Assembly (NCBI RefSeq): GCF_000955905.1
Contig: NZ_CP011097.1
Coordinates: forward strand, 1,328,582 to 1,392,581
Direction of reading: 5' to 3'
DNA from: Candidatus Nitrosotenuis cloacae
Lineage (GTDB): Archaea > Thermoproteota > Nitrososphaeria > Nitrososphaerales > Nitrosopumilaceae
DNA: 64,000 nucleotides
The notes under the pieces are model-generated. The model was not told the origin of the DNA and did not search any database. It was given only the letters and a program-made list of their open reading frames with translations. Positions 1 through 8,791 of this stretch are shown here, in pieces (within the stretch, counting starts at the first letter, position 1; each line of letters begins with the position of its first letter). Made by a program: the position numbers and the translations under genes.

Positions 1-2270
1 TCAAATCCCGGCAGTGTAGAATTTAACTTCAGCATTGGATCATCTAGTATTTTTTTAATATTGTAATAAGTAGAGTTGTTGTGTACCAAGAATATGCCGT
101 CTTTTTCATTCACAAACTGGACAGCTTTGTATGAATTTACTAGTCCTGATCCTTGCGTGAATGGATCATTTTGAAGATCAGTTGCAGTAGACATCAGTAT
201 GTTTTTTATCATAAAAGAATCATAGTTTTGGTTTTTTTCCTTTAGGCTTTCCATTAAAATGGCAGCAGAGCCCGCAACTAGTGGTGCGGCCATACTTGTT
301 CCACCAAACATTGAAAACGATTCTTGTTTAGAGTCTTTTTTTGCTTTAAGCACATTGCTTGGCACAAAACCATATGCACCAACATTCATCAAATCTGGTT
401 TTGGATCACCAATTATACTTGGGCCCCTACTTGAGAAATCAACCACATTGTTTGCATGAATAGTAGTATTTCCAAATCGTGGCTGGCCCTTGAATGCACC
501 ATATCCAACATAGACATTGTTTGTTGTGGCGCCAACCGTAATCCCAAAGGGGGCAGCATTTGGGAGGCCCATTGTGCCATACCCATGGCCTGCATTACCA
601 GCACTGGATATTATCACCACTCCAGGATATTTTGCGTCAACCGATTGTGGTGTGGATAGAACATTCGCTATCAGTGATAGTATGTCAACACCTGGTGACG
701 TTTTCAGGGATGGAAAATTGGATATTCCCCAGCTGTTTGATATGATATCTGCCCGTGGCCTGCCGGAAAACTTCCAGGTACTGTTTGCACTATCAAATCC
801 GGATGCCCACAACCACCCATATACCGTATCCCCAAACCAAAGCGCCTTTACAGGAATTATTTTTGCGTTTGGTGCAATTCCTGGAAGAGTATATTTTTTT
901 GTATTATTGTAAATGTCATATTGTAATTTTCCTTTTGATGCAATGGATGATGCCGCACCAGTTCCATGTCCAACAAAATCAGTCATTATACCAAAAAAAT
1001 TGCCTTGTGGATCCATTGGAAGCAATAAAGTACCATTTGTTGCTTTTAGGAATTTATCAACTGAAGATTTGTTTTGGGAAAATATACCGTAGACATCAAC
1101 TACTCGAGCGCCGACGGTTCCCGCACTATAATCTAGTTTACCATCCTTGTTGGAGTCATAAACCAAGAACTCATTTCCATTGCCAAGTTTGATTGGTGAT
1201 TCATCAGTAAAATCAAAATCATATGTCGGTTTTTGTCCCTTTTTTAGATCAAATTTTGTGTAGTCTTGCCAAGATGTTGTCAGATCAGGGATTATTGTAT
1301 CATAGACTCCTGGAAATTGTGAATCAACCACCAATACCGGAACTGCCTGAACACTTGTGAATGGCCCCTGCATTGCACCCTGATATATCATGCCAAAGTG
1401 ATAGACACCGCTTGCAGACTTGATGTAATCACGACTGGTTTTTCCTATTTTGTAATCATCAAGAATAGTACCATTAAAAATTGGTGATAACCCACTGGAT
1501 GGGAAAAACGAGTTGTAGATTGATACTGGTGTGCCTTTTCCTTTTTGTTTTAGGTTCAAAAATATGCCATTTTTTGTAAGATATACATTTGAGGTTGCAT
1601 TTTTGGTCAAAGATTTGTTTGTCTTCTCAATGATTGACTTTGTGGTGTTTTCCAGTACACCATATTTGTCAATGTTTGCAACAAATGTCGCATTGGTGAT
1701 TATGATGCCTTGCCCATCAGCATCAAGCATTATTGGGTAATTTTGGTCATCTCGTGCAAGCGAATCTTTTAGATCAGGATTTGAAAAATCAACACCAGTA
1801 TCCACTATTGCTATTTTTATTCCGTTGCCAGTGTAATTGTATTTTATCTGTACAAGCTCTGCCCCAGTAGATTCTCTTATTGCATCCATTTCAGAGTATG
1901 AGATATCATTTTTTGTTGTGTGAAATTCTAATGGAAAGTCTTTGATTATGTGATATCCTCTCGCATTAAGAATCGGTATTGATTGCTCGGAAAGTATCAT
2001 GATCGAAAAAAATCCATTACCAGTTCTAACGCTAGAAATTGAGTTTGCACCAGACAGATCATCAACGGAACCATGACCAAAAACAAGATAACGCTCCAAC
2101 TTGTGATTTTGTATCACTTCTGAAGGCACAGCCATAAGATCAGAGAATCGACTCTGTTCTAGTTTTTGTTGATCTAGTTCTAAAAAACCATAGGAACTAG
2201 AAATCGTTGAGGACAGTAAAAATGTAGATAATATTAGAGAAGCTAGTTTCATTTGAGAAAACGATTTCAT
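1..2270 (-). CDS. Secreted subtilisin-like serine protease (S8), partial, C-terminus off the left edge
   Basis: The frame is open from the ATG at 2270 to base 1, giving about 756 residues without a stop. A signal peptide (residues 1-28, hydrophobic LASLILSTFLLSS core) points to export. The catalytic triad is visible: Asp157 in IVDTGVDFSNPDL, His435 in GHGTGAASS, Ser659 in GTSMAAPLVAG. The Asp-to-His distance of about 278 residues is far longer than in classical subtilisins and recalls the insert of tripeptidyl peptidase II and pyrolysin. The start lies 7 bases after the stop of the upstream gene (2278-3240), so the two are probably co-transcribed. The natural substrate cannot be read from sequence; S-layer turnover or extracellular peptide scavenging is inference. 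Confidence 0.9.
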   Translation of the reverse strand, partial: MKSFSQMKLASLILSTFLLSSTISSSYGFLELDQQKLEQSRFSDLMAVPSEVIQNHKLERYLVFGHGSVDDLSGANSISSVRTGNGFFSIMILSEQSIPILNARGYHIIKDFPLEFHTTKNDISYSEMDAIRESTGAELVQIKYNYTGNGIKIAIVDTGVDFSNPDLKDSLARDDQNYPIMLDADGQGIIITNATFVANIDKYGVLENTTKSIIEKTNKSLTKNATSNVYLTKNGIFLNLKQKGKGTPVSIYNSFFPSSGLSPIFNGTILDDYKIGKTSRDYIKSASGVYHFGMIYQGAMQGPFTSVQAVPVLVVDSQFPGVYDTIIPDLTTSWQDYTKFDLKKGQKPTYDFDFTDESPIKLGNGNEFLVYDSNKDGKLDYSAGTVGARVVDVYGIFSQNKSSVDKFLKATNGTLLLPMDPQGNFFGIMTDFVGHGTGAASSIASKGKLQYDIYNNTKKYTLPGIAPNAKIIPVKALWFGDTVYGWLWASGFDSANSTWKFSGRPRADIISNSWGISNFPSLKTSPGVDILSLIANVLSTPQSVDAKYPGVVIISSAGNAGHGYGTMGLPNAAPFGITVGATTNNVYVGYGAFKGQPRFGNTTIHANNVVDFSSRGPSIIGDPKPDLMNVGAYGFVPSNVLKAKKDSKQESFSMFGGTSMAAPLVAGSAAILMESLKEKNQNYDSFMIKNILMSTATDLQNDPFTQGSGLVNSYKAVQFVNEKDGIFLVHNNSTYYNIKKILDDPMLKLNSTLPGF

Positions 2271-2277
2271 GGTAGGA

Positions 2278-3240
2278 TTATCTTCGTCTTGCAAGAATCA
2301 CAATTTGCAATGCCACAATTATCGCAATCGATGCGACTATGGGAAACAACAAAGAATTTAGCTGTGTGTTTGCCTCTTCCATTGTTCTTACGGAATCAGA
2401 TATGGATGTGACGCTTTTGTCAATGTTCTGGCTTGCAGAATTTAGCGAGGAGCCAAACCCTTCAATTTCTGATTTTAAATTATCCAGCTCAGATGAGGTG
2501 TCATCAAGTGCAGAATTTAGCTCAATGATTTGCTTTGATATTCCACCAAGATCTTGCTTTAGTACCACTGTTGCTGCAGAGCCGTGTGATATTGTGCCTT
2601 GGGAAAATGCAACTATATGAAATACATGTGTACCTTCCTGTGTTGGAATGAATTCGGTATAGTACAATCCCTGATGTAATGTCTTAAAAGAAGTTGAAAG
2701 ATTCACCACTTGTCCATCAGGCAGATGAACGTGTGATGTGCCAAGCAATTTGTCTGGGTTACCTCCAACTAGGAGACCATCGCTTGTGACCTGAGTAAAT
2801 ATCCTAAAGGGTTGCTCAACTGCGGCAGTTTCTGGAGCAAAGACAAGAGTTGTTATAGTTCTAGAAACTGGAATTTTCTCAATTTCTGTTGTTGGTGAGA
2901 ATTTGATCTCTGTTTTTTTGGCAAGACCGTTTTGTTGAGTACTTATTGCCTCAATTGAATAGGTTCCATATGGAATGGTAGTTGAGGCTTCCGGCCACAC
3001 GAACAACTCAGTCTGAAACTGACCATCTTCATCAGTGGTTATTTGTGTGAAAGTGATCACATTCTCATCTGGTCCTGAGAATCTCAGAACCACGTCTTCT
3101 TGCGGTAATGCTTTACCATACACAAAAAGTGGTTTATTTGGAGAATAGATCTGGCTATCGGTAAAAAAGTCTAGTTGTTCTGCGAACACATATGGAATAC
3201 TCATAACAGATGCAAGACAAAAAATCAATAACAGTTTCAT
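2278..3240 (-). CDS. Secreted, C-terminally membrane-anchored beta-sandwich/coiled-coil protein
   Basis: This 320-residue protein has a signal peptide (MKLLLIFCLASVMSIPYVFA). Residues 25-220 look like two Ig/CARDB-like beta-sandwich segments (YSPNKPLFVYGKALPQEDV, then FAPETAAVEQPFRIF). Residues 230-290 are Ser/Leu-rich heptads that should form a coiled coil. It ends in a single membrane helix (IVASIAIIVALQIVILA) with an RRR cytoplasmic tail. The topology is that of a surface protein standing off the membrane. It lies directly upstream of the secreted subtilase, so it may support or recruit that protease (inference from adjacency). I recognise no named family. Confidence 0.8.
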   Translation of the reverse strand: MKLLLIFCLASVMSIPYVFAEQLDFFTDSQIYSPNKPLFVYGKALPQEDVVLRFSGPDENVITFTQITTDEDGQFQTELFVWPEASTTIPYGTYSIEAISTQQNGLAKKTEIKFSPTTEIEKIPVSRTITTLVFAPETAAVEQPFRIFTQVTSDGLLVGGNPDKLLGTSHVHLPDGQVVNLSTSFKTLHQGLYYTEFIPTQEGTHVFHIVAFSQGTISHGSAATVVLKQDLGGISKQIIELNSALDDTSSELDNLKSEIEGFGSSLNSASQNIDKSVTSISDSVRTMEEANTQLNSLLFPIVASIAIIVALQIVILARRR

Positions 3241-3302
3241 CTGTCCAGTATTGAAAAGATCTGCTAGATATTGCTTATGATAGCATCCGCTAGGTTTTGT
3301 TA

Positions 3303-3320
3303 TTAAAAAAAGAAAAAAGG
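3303..3320 (-). terminator. T-rich transcription terminator of the S-layer gene
   Basis: Reading the minus strand just past the S-layer stop codon, the sequence runs into two adjacent T-tracts (6 and 7 T, split by one C). Archaeal RNA polymerase terminates at such oligo-T tracts without needing a hairpin. It lies between the very long S-layer gene and the next minus-strand gene. Confidence 0.6.
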
Positions 3321-3338
3321 GATAGTTTTAGTTTAGTC

Positions 3339-6300
3339 TTAGCTGACAGTTATGTCTACTGATACAGGTGGGCTCAACGCTGTTGGGTTGTCAACACTTT
3401 CCCAGACAAACACTGTTGCAGTGTATGTTCCAGGTGCTGTTGCAATCCAAGACAATGCTGGGCTGAATGATTGACCTGCTGATAGTGAACCTGTAATCCA
3501 TGCGAGTGATACTGTAACACCGTTTTCATCCTGGACTTGTACCAAGTATGCAAATGGTTGCTCTCTGTCCTGGCCGTTGGTCAAATCGGCTGTAATTTGT
3601 ACCTGTTGGTCTACGGACACCTCATCTAAGGTGTTGCCGAAGGCATCAACAACTCTTGCGTTAGAAGCTGGTGCTCTCTCAAGAGGTGGTACTACAGTTC
3701 CGATAAACGCTGTGCCGGTAATATCGAGCTCATCTGCAGTTGTGTACGGGTCAGGTAGTGTATTGTCTTGGTATTCTGCTGTGACAGTGTCACCTTCTGC
3801 GACTCTGAGTCTGTGACCGGATGATTCATCGGTAGTTGTGAAGAACACAGTACCTTCGAATATTCCAGTTGCCTCATTAGTCTCAGTTACAGTCAAGTCA
3901 ATACCGCCTGCGTCTGAATCAGACCAGACGTCAGTGTTAAAGTTGTCAACTGCTTCTGGGTTTAAGTTCATATCTGGATCAATGACTCTTACTACTCCTG
4001 TTCCGCTAGCTGGATAGCTTGCCTCAAGCCATGCGACTTCGCCAATATTCCATCTGATCAATGCTGATCCTACAACAGTTTCATCCTCTGAGAATTCATA
4101 GGATACTGTTAGACCATCATCATCATCAGCAGATAGCAATCCATCTGTTGGACCACTACCGCTTGTTGTACCAGGTGCATCACTTGTGGTTCCGTCACCG
4201 TCAGCATCATGGCTAGTAAATCCGGTAAGGATTACTTCACCAGTGAAGATGCCAGTGTCAGTACCAGTCTCGACAAGTTTGTAATTGTCTCGGTTAAATC
4301 CTCTGGTAGCTACTTTCAATGGATCAGAGGTTGATTCTCCAATTTCATCGATTAGGTTGCTATCAAAGTTTTGATCAGGTGCTACAACTGTGATGTATAC
4401 TTTGTCAGTCCATGTGTACACTTTTTGGTCTAGCTCGACTGTAGCACCAAAGTTAGATGTAAAGATTGTCAGATTGACATCTTCATCTTCTTGGCCTACA
4501 TAATCAGAACCAGATGGACCCCAGTCAGTGAATTCTAATACAATCTCTTCACCTCTTTCCAGTTTATCTCCACCTAACGTTTCTGGAATCTCGATGACAG
4601 TCTGGTATATACCAGTGCTATCACCAGTTTCTCTCAAGTCAGATGGTTCTGGATCGAATGAAGCGCCTGAATTGCTGGCAGTTCCACCCAAGTTACCCAT
4701 TGTAAGGGTATCGGCATCTGAATCCCATTCAATGAGATCCAAATCATATGTCTCTGCCAGATCATTATCAAGGTCAAAGTCTGGTTCAATCAAGGTTAAG
4801 ATCATATCTGAACCAATGATGTAAACAGATTTGTCGGATTGTAGTGCACCGTTTCTGAGATCGAATGTTGCTGAGTCGGTTACAGTGTTAGTATCGCCAG
4901 ATGCATCGGCTGGATCGGTATACTCTACGGTGATAATATCACCTTGTAGTATACAGTATGGAGTACTAGAAACGGCATCGAATCTTGAATCCATACCAGC
5001 TCGTGTACCTGGGTTGTTTAGTGAGTCCCACAGTGTAGTAGTTGGACAAGTTGTGCTTGATGGACCATCAGTATATGAGATATCTAAGTCGAACTCAAAG
5101 ATTCCACTCGTTGGAGCGGTTTCTGTGATTGGTCCTAGATCTCTAATATTAGTCGTGGTTGAGTTGTTGCCACCGACATCAATTTCGCCATTTCTTGGTG
5201 TTGCTAGACCTGCATAAGCAAGTACAACACTGTCTTGGCCTCTTGATACAGTGACCTTAACTGGGCCACGATTAGAGTTTGCTGCTGTTCCTTCTGCAAT
5301 CTTGTCTTCACCAGTAGCTGAAGTATCGAAGTCTGGATCATTTACTTGGACATGGATCGTTAGAGGTCCATCGCCCAATGTCTCAGTAGCTGCGATAGCT
5401 GTGCCACTTGCGGTGATTCCAGTCAAATGGACTGGGAAGATAGATCTGCCAGATGGTGTTGATGATGTTGATGTTGCAAAGTCATCAGTGCTTCCGAATG
5501 GAACTGGATACACGGTTCTATCAAGACTGATTGAGCCGGTATTTGCTCTGATTCCTGCGCCATCACCTACTTCAACTATCTGTCCAGATGCATCTCTAAA
5601 GTCGACATAGTTTACTTCCATATCCAGACCTTGTGCGTTAACAGGGCTGGTTACTAGACCAGCTGATGTGTTACACACTTTGCCCGGAATTATGAAGTCA
5701 CCTGTGAAGATGCCTGTTGCTGAACCTGTTTCAATTAATGTGAAACCGGTTGCAGTAAGACCAACATCAGTAGCTTCGCCTCTTAGTGAGGTTGCGCATG
5801 CGTTGTTAGTATCTTTCCAGCGGGCATCATCAAATGTGATATCTAGTAATCGACCTAGTGCATCACCGTTTGTTAGTGTTGGAAGATTTGTTGCACCGAT
5901 TGTATCTTGTGCAGCGTCTTCAGCACCAAGATTGGTGCTGTTTACTGCTGTATAGATATCGATTAGATCGACATCGGTGTTAAGATCTTGATCTTCCAAG
6001 GTTACTGTTACTGTGTCTGCTTTCTTGTATGTAGGCTTGTCAAATGATACAACACCAGAGTGAGTTGGTGCATCTTCTTGATCTGAAACTTGAGTGATTG
6101 TGCCATCTGCAGCAAGGTCATTATAGTTGACTCTTGGTGCTTCCTCATCATCTAAGTCTTGATGTACAACAAATGATGGGTCATCAGCAACTGTGCTTAG
6201 ACCAGTATATGTTGCTCTGTCAAGGATGTTGAGTTGATTGAGCATTACAAATTCAAGTGTTCCTCCAAAGATAGATGTGTTATCTCCAGTTTCCTCAGCT

Positions 6301-8651
6301 TCAATTCTTACGATTTGGTTATTGACTCTGTTCTCTTTTGTGAGTCCATCGCCAATATAACCAAATGAGAAGAGATCAGCTGCCATTGTCACGTTAGATG
6401 ACAAAGCGGCTGGTGCTAGAGTTACGCGTGTAAAGTTAATCAACAATCCAATACTATCAGTGCTGTCAACACCATCAAAGACAAGTTCATTTATCTTTGC
6501 GGCTTGAGCAGATGGTAGATTTGTTCCATTAAGTAATGAAATTGATTGTGGGCTAACGTTAGTTGCTAATTTGACATACTTTGTTCCTGTTGCAATACTG
6601 AAATCATCATTTGTTTGTCCAGATGTTGTATCGCTAGTCAATATTCCTCGTGTTGAGGTATTGTTAAGCAAGTAAACAGTCGCATTTGTGATTGATGGAG
6701 AAATACCTCTGATGTCAATATTTACTAGGTTGAAACCGTGGAAACGGCTTCCAGCGCTAGTAGATGTTGCTCGTGGATCACGAATTGATTTTAGCAATTC
6801 TGCTCCGGTAGTTTCAAAGTCAATTACAATTGCAGTGACTGAAGATGTTGCGTTTGGATTCAACAAAGCTCTTTCACTGTATTTTTGTACAGTTGTTACG
6901 GCACCGGTTGCTGAGGTGCTTGATGCACCGTCAACCCACCTTAATGTACCGTTACTGCCAAAACCGTTTAGGAAGCTACCACTGGATGCATGTTGTGCGC
7001 CAGTAAAGGTTCCTGTAAGGTTGCTAAGGAACATTGCACTTGTTACTGTTGAGCTCTCAACACCGGCTTCACCAAGGGTGAATGGATCGCCAGTTTGTAA
7101 TGCAGGAATTATTGGTACATCTGCGTTGTTATTATCCAGATCCTCATCTGTTCTGCTGTTTTTGTTTGCATCAGAATCAGTTACGGTTACTGGTATTTCT
7201 TCGCCAGAGTTCCATTCTGCATCAATTGGTGCGATATCAACAGATGCAAATCCGAATCCTACAACGATGCTCTTTGAAGCCTGGTTGTATTCGATTGTTG
7301 CGGATTTGCCTCTTGGAGCATCAGTTGTAATTGCTAATACAGAGGTATCAGACTCGTCATAAGTTCCGAAAATACCGGTGTTTGGACCGCTTTCGGTAAT
7401 TGTGACTGGCTGACTTGCTGAAGTAATTGTGGTTTTACCACCGCTAACGAATCCATTTGGACCGCTAGTCATTATACTGTCGGCGTTGTCTTGTAATTGC
7501 AAAACATTCTTTGTTGCAGATTGTGCATTTCTGTTTACTTTCATTACTCCATTATCCTCGAACATTAATTTGGTTAAGTTACCAGTTAATGCTTTGGATA
7601 GACCGACGGATGTGTCAGTTGAAGTACTGGTTGCTAATGCACCATCTTCATTGAATATTCCATAGAAGGTTGTGGCATTAGTACCTAGTGTACCAAATGT
7701 CCACGAATCCTCATCTGTTGGGTCGATGTTTAGCTGTAAGTCAGTAATAGTTGCATGTACTTGTGAGCTTAATGGGTATGATGTTCTGTCCAGATCAGTT
7801 TTTGCAAACGAATCTACAGTATCAAACTTTAGTGTGGTTGATTGTACACCGCCACCTTTGTTGTACTGAACTACAACGTTACCTGTTGGGTTAAAGTTGT
7901 ATAGTTGGATGAACGGCCAAATTGAGTCTATAACTGCTTGTTTTGGACTGGTAGAAGCTGCATCAGTCATTGATGTTGAGTTTATACCAATGTTTCCAAC
8001 TTTGACAGTACTAGTTCCCAAATTGACTTGTTTATTTTCTCTTAGAACTCCAGTGTTATTTACTGTGAGACTGCCTGGAACAGGCGCATCACATGTAAAT
8101 GCATCCAAGCTTGTGGATCCATCGGCATCGATGTTACCATTCCACTCGAATGTGTTCGTACCAGTGTTAGTAACACTAGTAGTATTAGTGAATGGGAATG
8201 CAACTCCTACAGTTTGTGTGAAGGAAATTGTTGCCCATCCAGTAGTTCTAGAACAAAATGTACCAAAGTCTAATCCTTCTCCGTTTCCACCAACACCAGA
8301 AGCATACTGTATAGCGTCTGCTCTTAGTGCTTGTGCTTTGTCGGCGAAGTAACCATACCAGTTACCGTCAGAGGCTTGAACCATTCTTAGTTTGTTGCCG
8401 TTGATAGTAACATCAGGCTCACCTTTTGCTTTGTCAGTATCTTTGATATCACTATCAATTACTACTACTTCTGTGACCATTGGTCCAGCGATGTAGTTTT
8501 GGAATTGAGAGTTCTCAGCTGATACAAACAAGTTAGCATTTGCTGCTGCTGCTTCTGGCATTGTGCTTGGAGCAAATGCAGAGAAGCCAGCGGCTAGCAT
8601 AATTGTCATTAATGTAAGACTAGTTAATTTACGTCCTATCTCGTTGTTCAT
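3339..8651 (-). CDS. slp: Thaumarchaeal S-layer protein
   Basis: This 1770-residue secreted protein has the N-terminus typical of the major S-layer protein of Nitrosopumilales: MNNEIGRKLTSLTLMTIML, a signal peptide ending near AAAANA, then LFVSAENSQFQNYIAGPMV. The mature part is Thr/Ser/Asp-rich with few Lys and repeated beta-sandwich motifs of the type ETGDSTGIYQTVIEIPE, ETGTDTGIFTGEVILTG and ETNEATGIFEGTVFF, indicating many tandem Ig-like domains. Asp-rich loops (DADGDGTTSDAPG, SADDDDGL) could bind calcium. The final ~100 residues form a CARDB-like domain. These proteins build the hexagonal lattice enclosing the cell, whose acidic pores are thought to favour ammonium entry. It has its own promoter with an adjacent palindrome. 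Length is close to the roughly 1730 residues remembered for N. maritimus. Confidence 0.95.
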   Translation of the reverse strand: MNNEIGRKLTSLTLMTIMLAAGFSAFAPSTMPEAAAANANLFVSAENSQFQNYIAGPMVTEVVVIDSDIKDTDKAKGEPDVTINGNKLRMVQASDGNWYGYFADKAQALRADAIQYASGVGGNGEGLDFGTFCSRTTGWATISFTQTVGVAFPFTNTTSVTNTGTNTFEWNGNIDADGSTSLDAFTCDAPVPGSLTVNNTGVLRENKQVNLGTSTVKVGNIGINSTSMTDAASTSPKQAVIDSIWPFIQLYNFNPTGNVVVQYNKGGGVQSTTLKFDTVDSFAKTDLDRTSYPLSSQVHATITDLQLNIDPTDEDSWTFGTLGTNATTFYGIFNEDGALATSTSTDTSVGLSKALTGNLTKLMFEDNGVMKVNRNAQSATKNVLQLQDNADSIMTSGPNGFVSGGKTTITSASQPVTITESGPNTGIFGTYDESDTSVLAITTDAPRGKSATIEYNQASKSIVVGFGFASVDIAPIDAEWNSGEEIPVTVTDSDANKNSRTDEDLDNNNADVPIIPALQTGDPFTLGEAGVESSTVTSAMFLSNLTGTFTGAQHASSGSFLNGFGSNGTLRWVDGASSTSATGAVTTVQKYSERALLNPNATSSVTAIVIDFETTGAELLKSIRDPRATSTSAGSRFHGFNLVNIDIRGISPSITNATVYLLNNTSTRGILTSDTTSGQTNDDFSIATGTKYVKLATNVSPQSISLLNGTNLPSAQAAKINELVFDGVDSTDSIGLLINFTRVTLAPAALSSNVTMAADLFSFGYIGDGLTKENRVNNQIVRIEAEETGDNTSIFGGTLEFVMLNQLNILDRATYTGLSTVADDPSFVVHQDLDDEEAPRVNYNDLAADGTITQVSDQEDAPTHSGVVSFDKPTYKKADTVTVTLEDQDLNTDVDLIDIYTAVNSTNLGAEDAAQDTIGATNLPTLTNGDALGRLLDITFDDARWKDTNNACATSLRGEATDVGLTATGFTLIETGSATGIFTGDFIIPGKVCNTSAGLVTSPVNAQGLDMEVNYVDFRDASGQIVEVGDGAGIRANTGSISLDRTVYPVPFGSTDDFATSTSSTPSGRSIFPVHLTGITASGTAIAATETLGDGPLTIHVQVNDPDFDTSATGEDKIAEGTAANSNRGPVKVTVSRGQDSVVLAYAGLATPRNGEIDVGGNNSTTTNIRDLGPITETAPTSGIFEFDLDISYTDGPSSTTCPTTTLWDSLNNPGTRAGMDSRFDAVSSTPYCILQGDIITVEYTDPADASGDTNTVTDSATFDLRNGALQSDKSVYIIGSDMILTLIEPDFDLDNDLAETYDLDLIEWDSDADTLTMGNLGGTASNSGASFDPEPSDLRETGDSTGIYQTVIEIPETLGGDKLERGEEIVLEFTDWGPSGSDYVGQEDEDVNLTIFTSNFGATVELDQKVYTWTDKVYITVVAPDQNFDSNLIDEIGESTSDPLKVATRGFNRDNYKLVETGTDTGIFTGEVILTGFTSHDADGDGTTSDAPGTTSGSGPTDGLLSADDDDGLTVSYEFSEDETVVGSALIRWNIGEVAWLEASYPASGTGVVRVIDPDMNLNPEAVDNFNTDVWSDSDAGGIDLTVTETNEATGIFEGTVFFTTTDESSGHRLRVAEGDTVTAEYQDNTLPDPYTTADELDITGTAFIGTVVPPLERAPASNARVVDAFGNTLDEVSVDQQVQITADLTNGQDREQPFAYLVQVQDENGVTVSLAWITGSLSAGQSFSPALSWIATAPGTYTATVFVWESVDNPTALSPPVSVDITVS

Positions 8652-8678
8652 GTTATTGATTTTTTGTTTAAAATTCAG

Positions 8679-8706
8679 TATATAAGACTAATGGACAATT
8701 TGTCCA
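8679..8706 (-). promoter_or_regulatory. S-layer gene promoter with upstream palindrome
   Basis: On the minus strand a TATA box (CTTATATAC, 8679-8687) is centred about 32 bases before the ATG at 8651, leaving a leader of only a few bases. Immediately upstream, over the BRE-proximal region, is a palindrome with 7-bp arms and one central base (TGGACAATTTGTCCA, 8692-8706). It could be an operator or an activator site for this highly expressed gene; the role is inferred from position. Confidence 0.6.
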
Positions 8707-8791
8707 CAATTTGATGTATTTCTGCATTTTTTTCATGCCTATCTCAGCTTAGATCTATTTTCTTGATCGGATATTGTAAGATTTACACCTA

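Noticed and set aside
517-1192. Plus-strand ORFs of 131 and 145 codons
   Set aside because: They lie antisense to the subtilase, whose catalytic motifs are intact on the minus strand; no family features were seen.
4528-8352. Many plus-strand ORFs of 65-224 codons opposite the S-layer gene
   Set aside because: They are shadows of a 1770-codon gene with biased composition; their translations are Ser/Val/Pro-rich without motifs or promoters.
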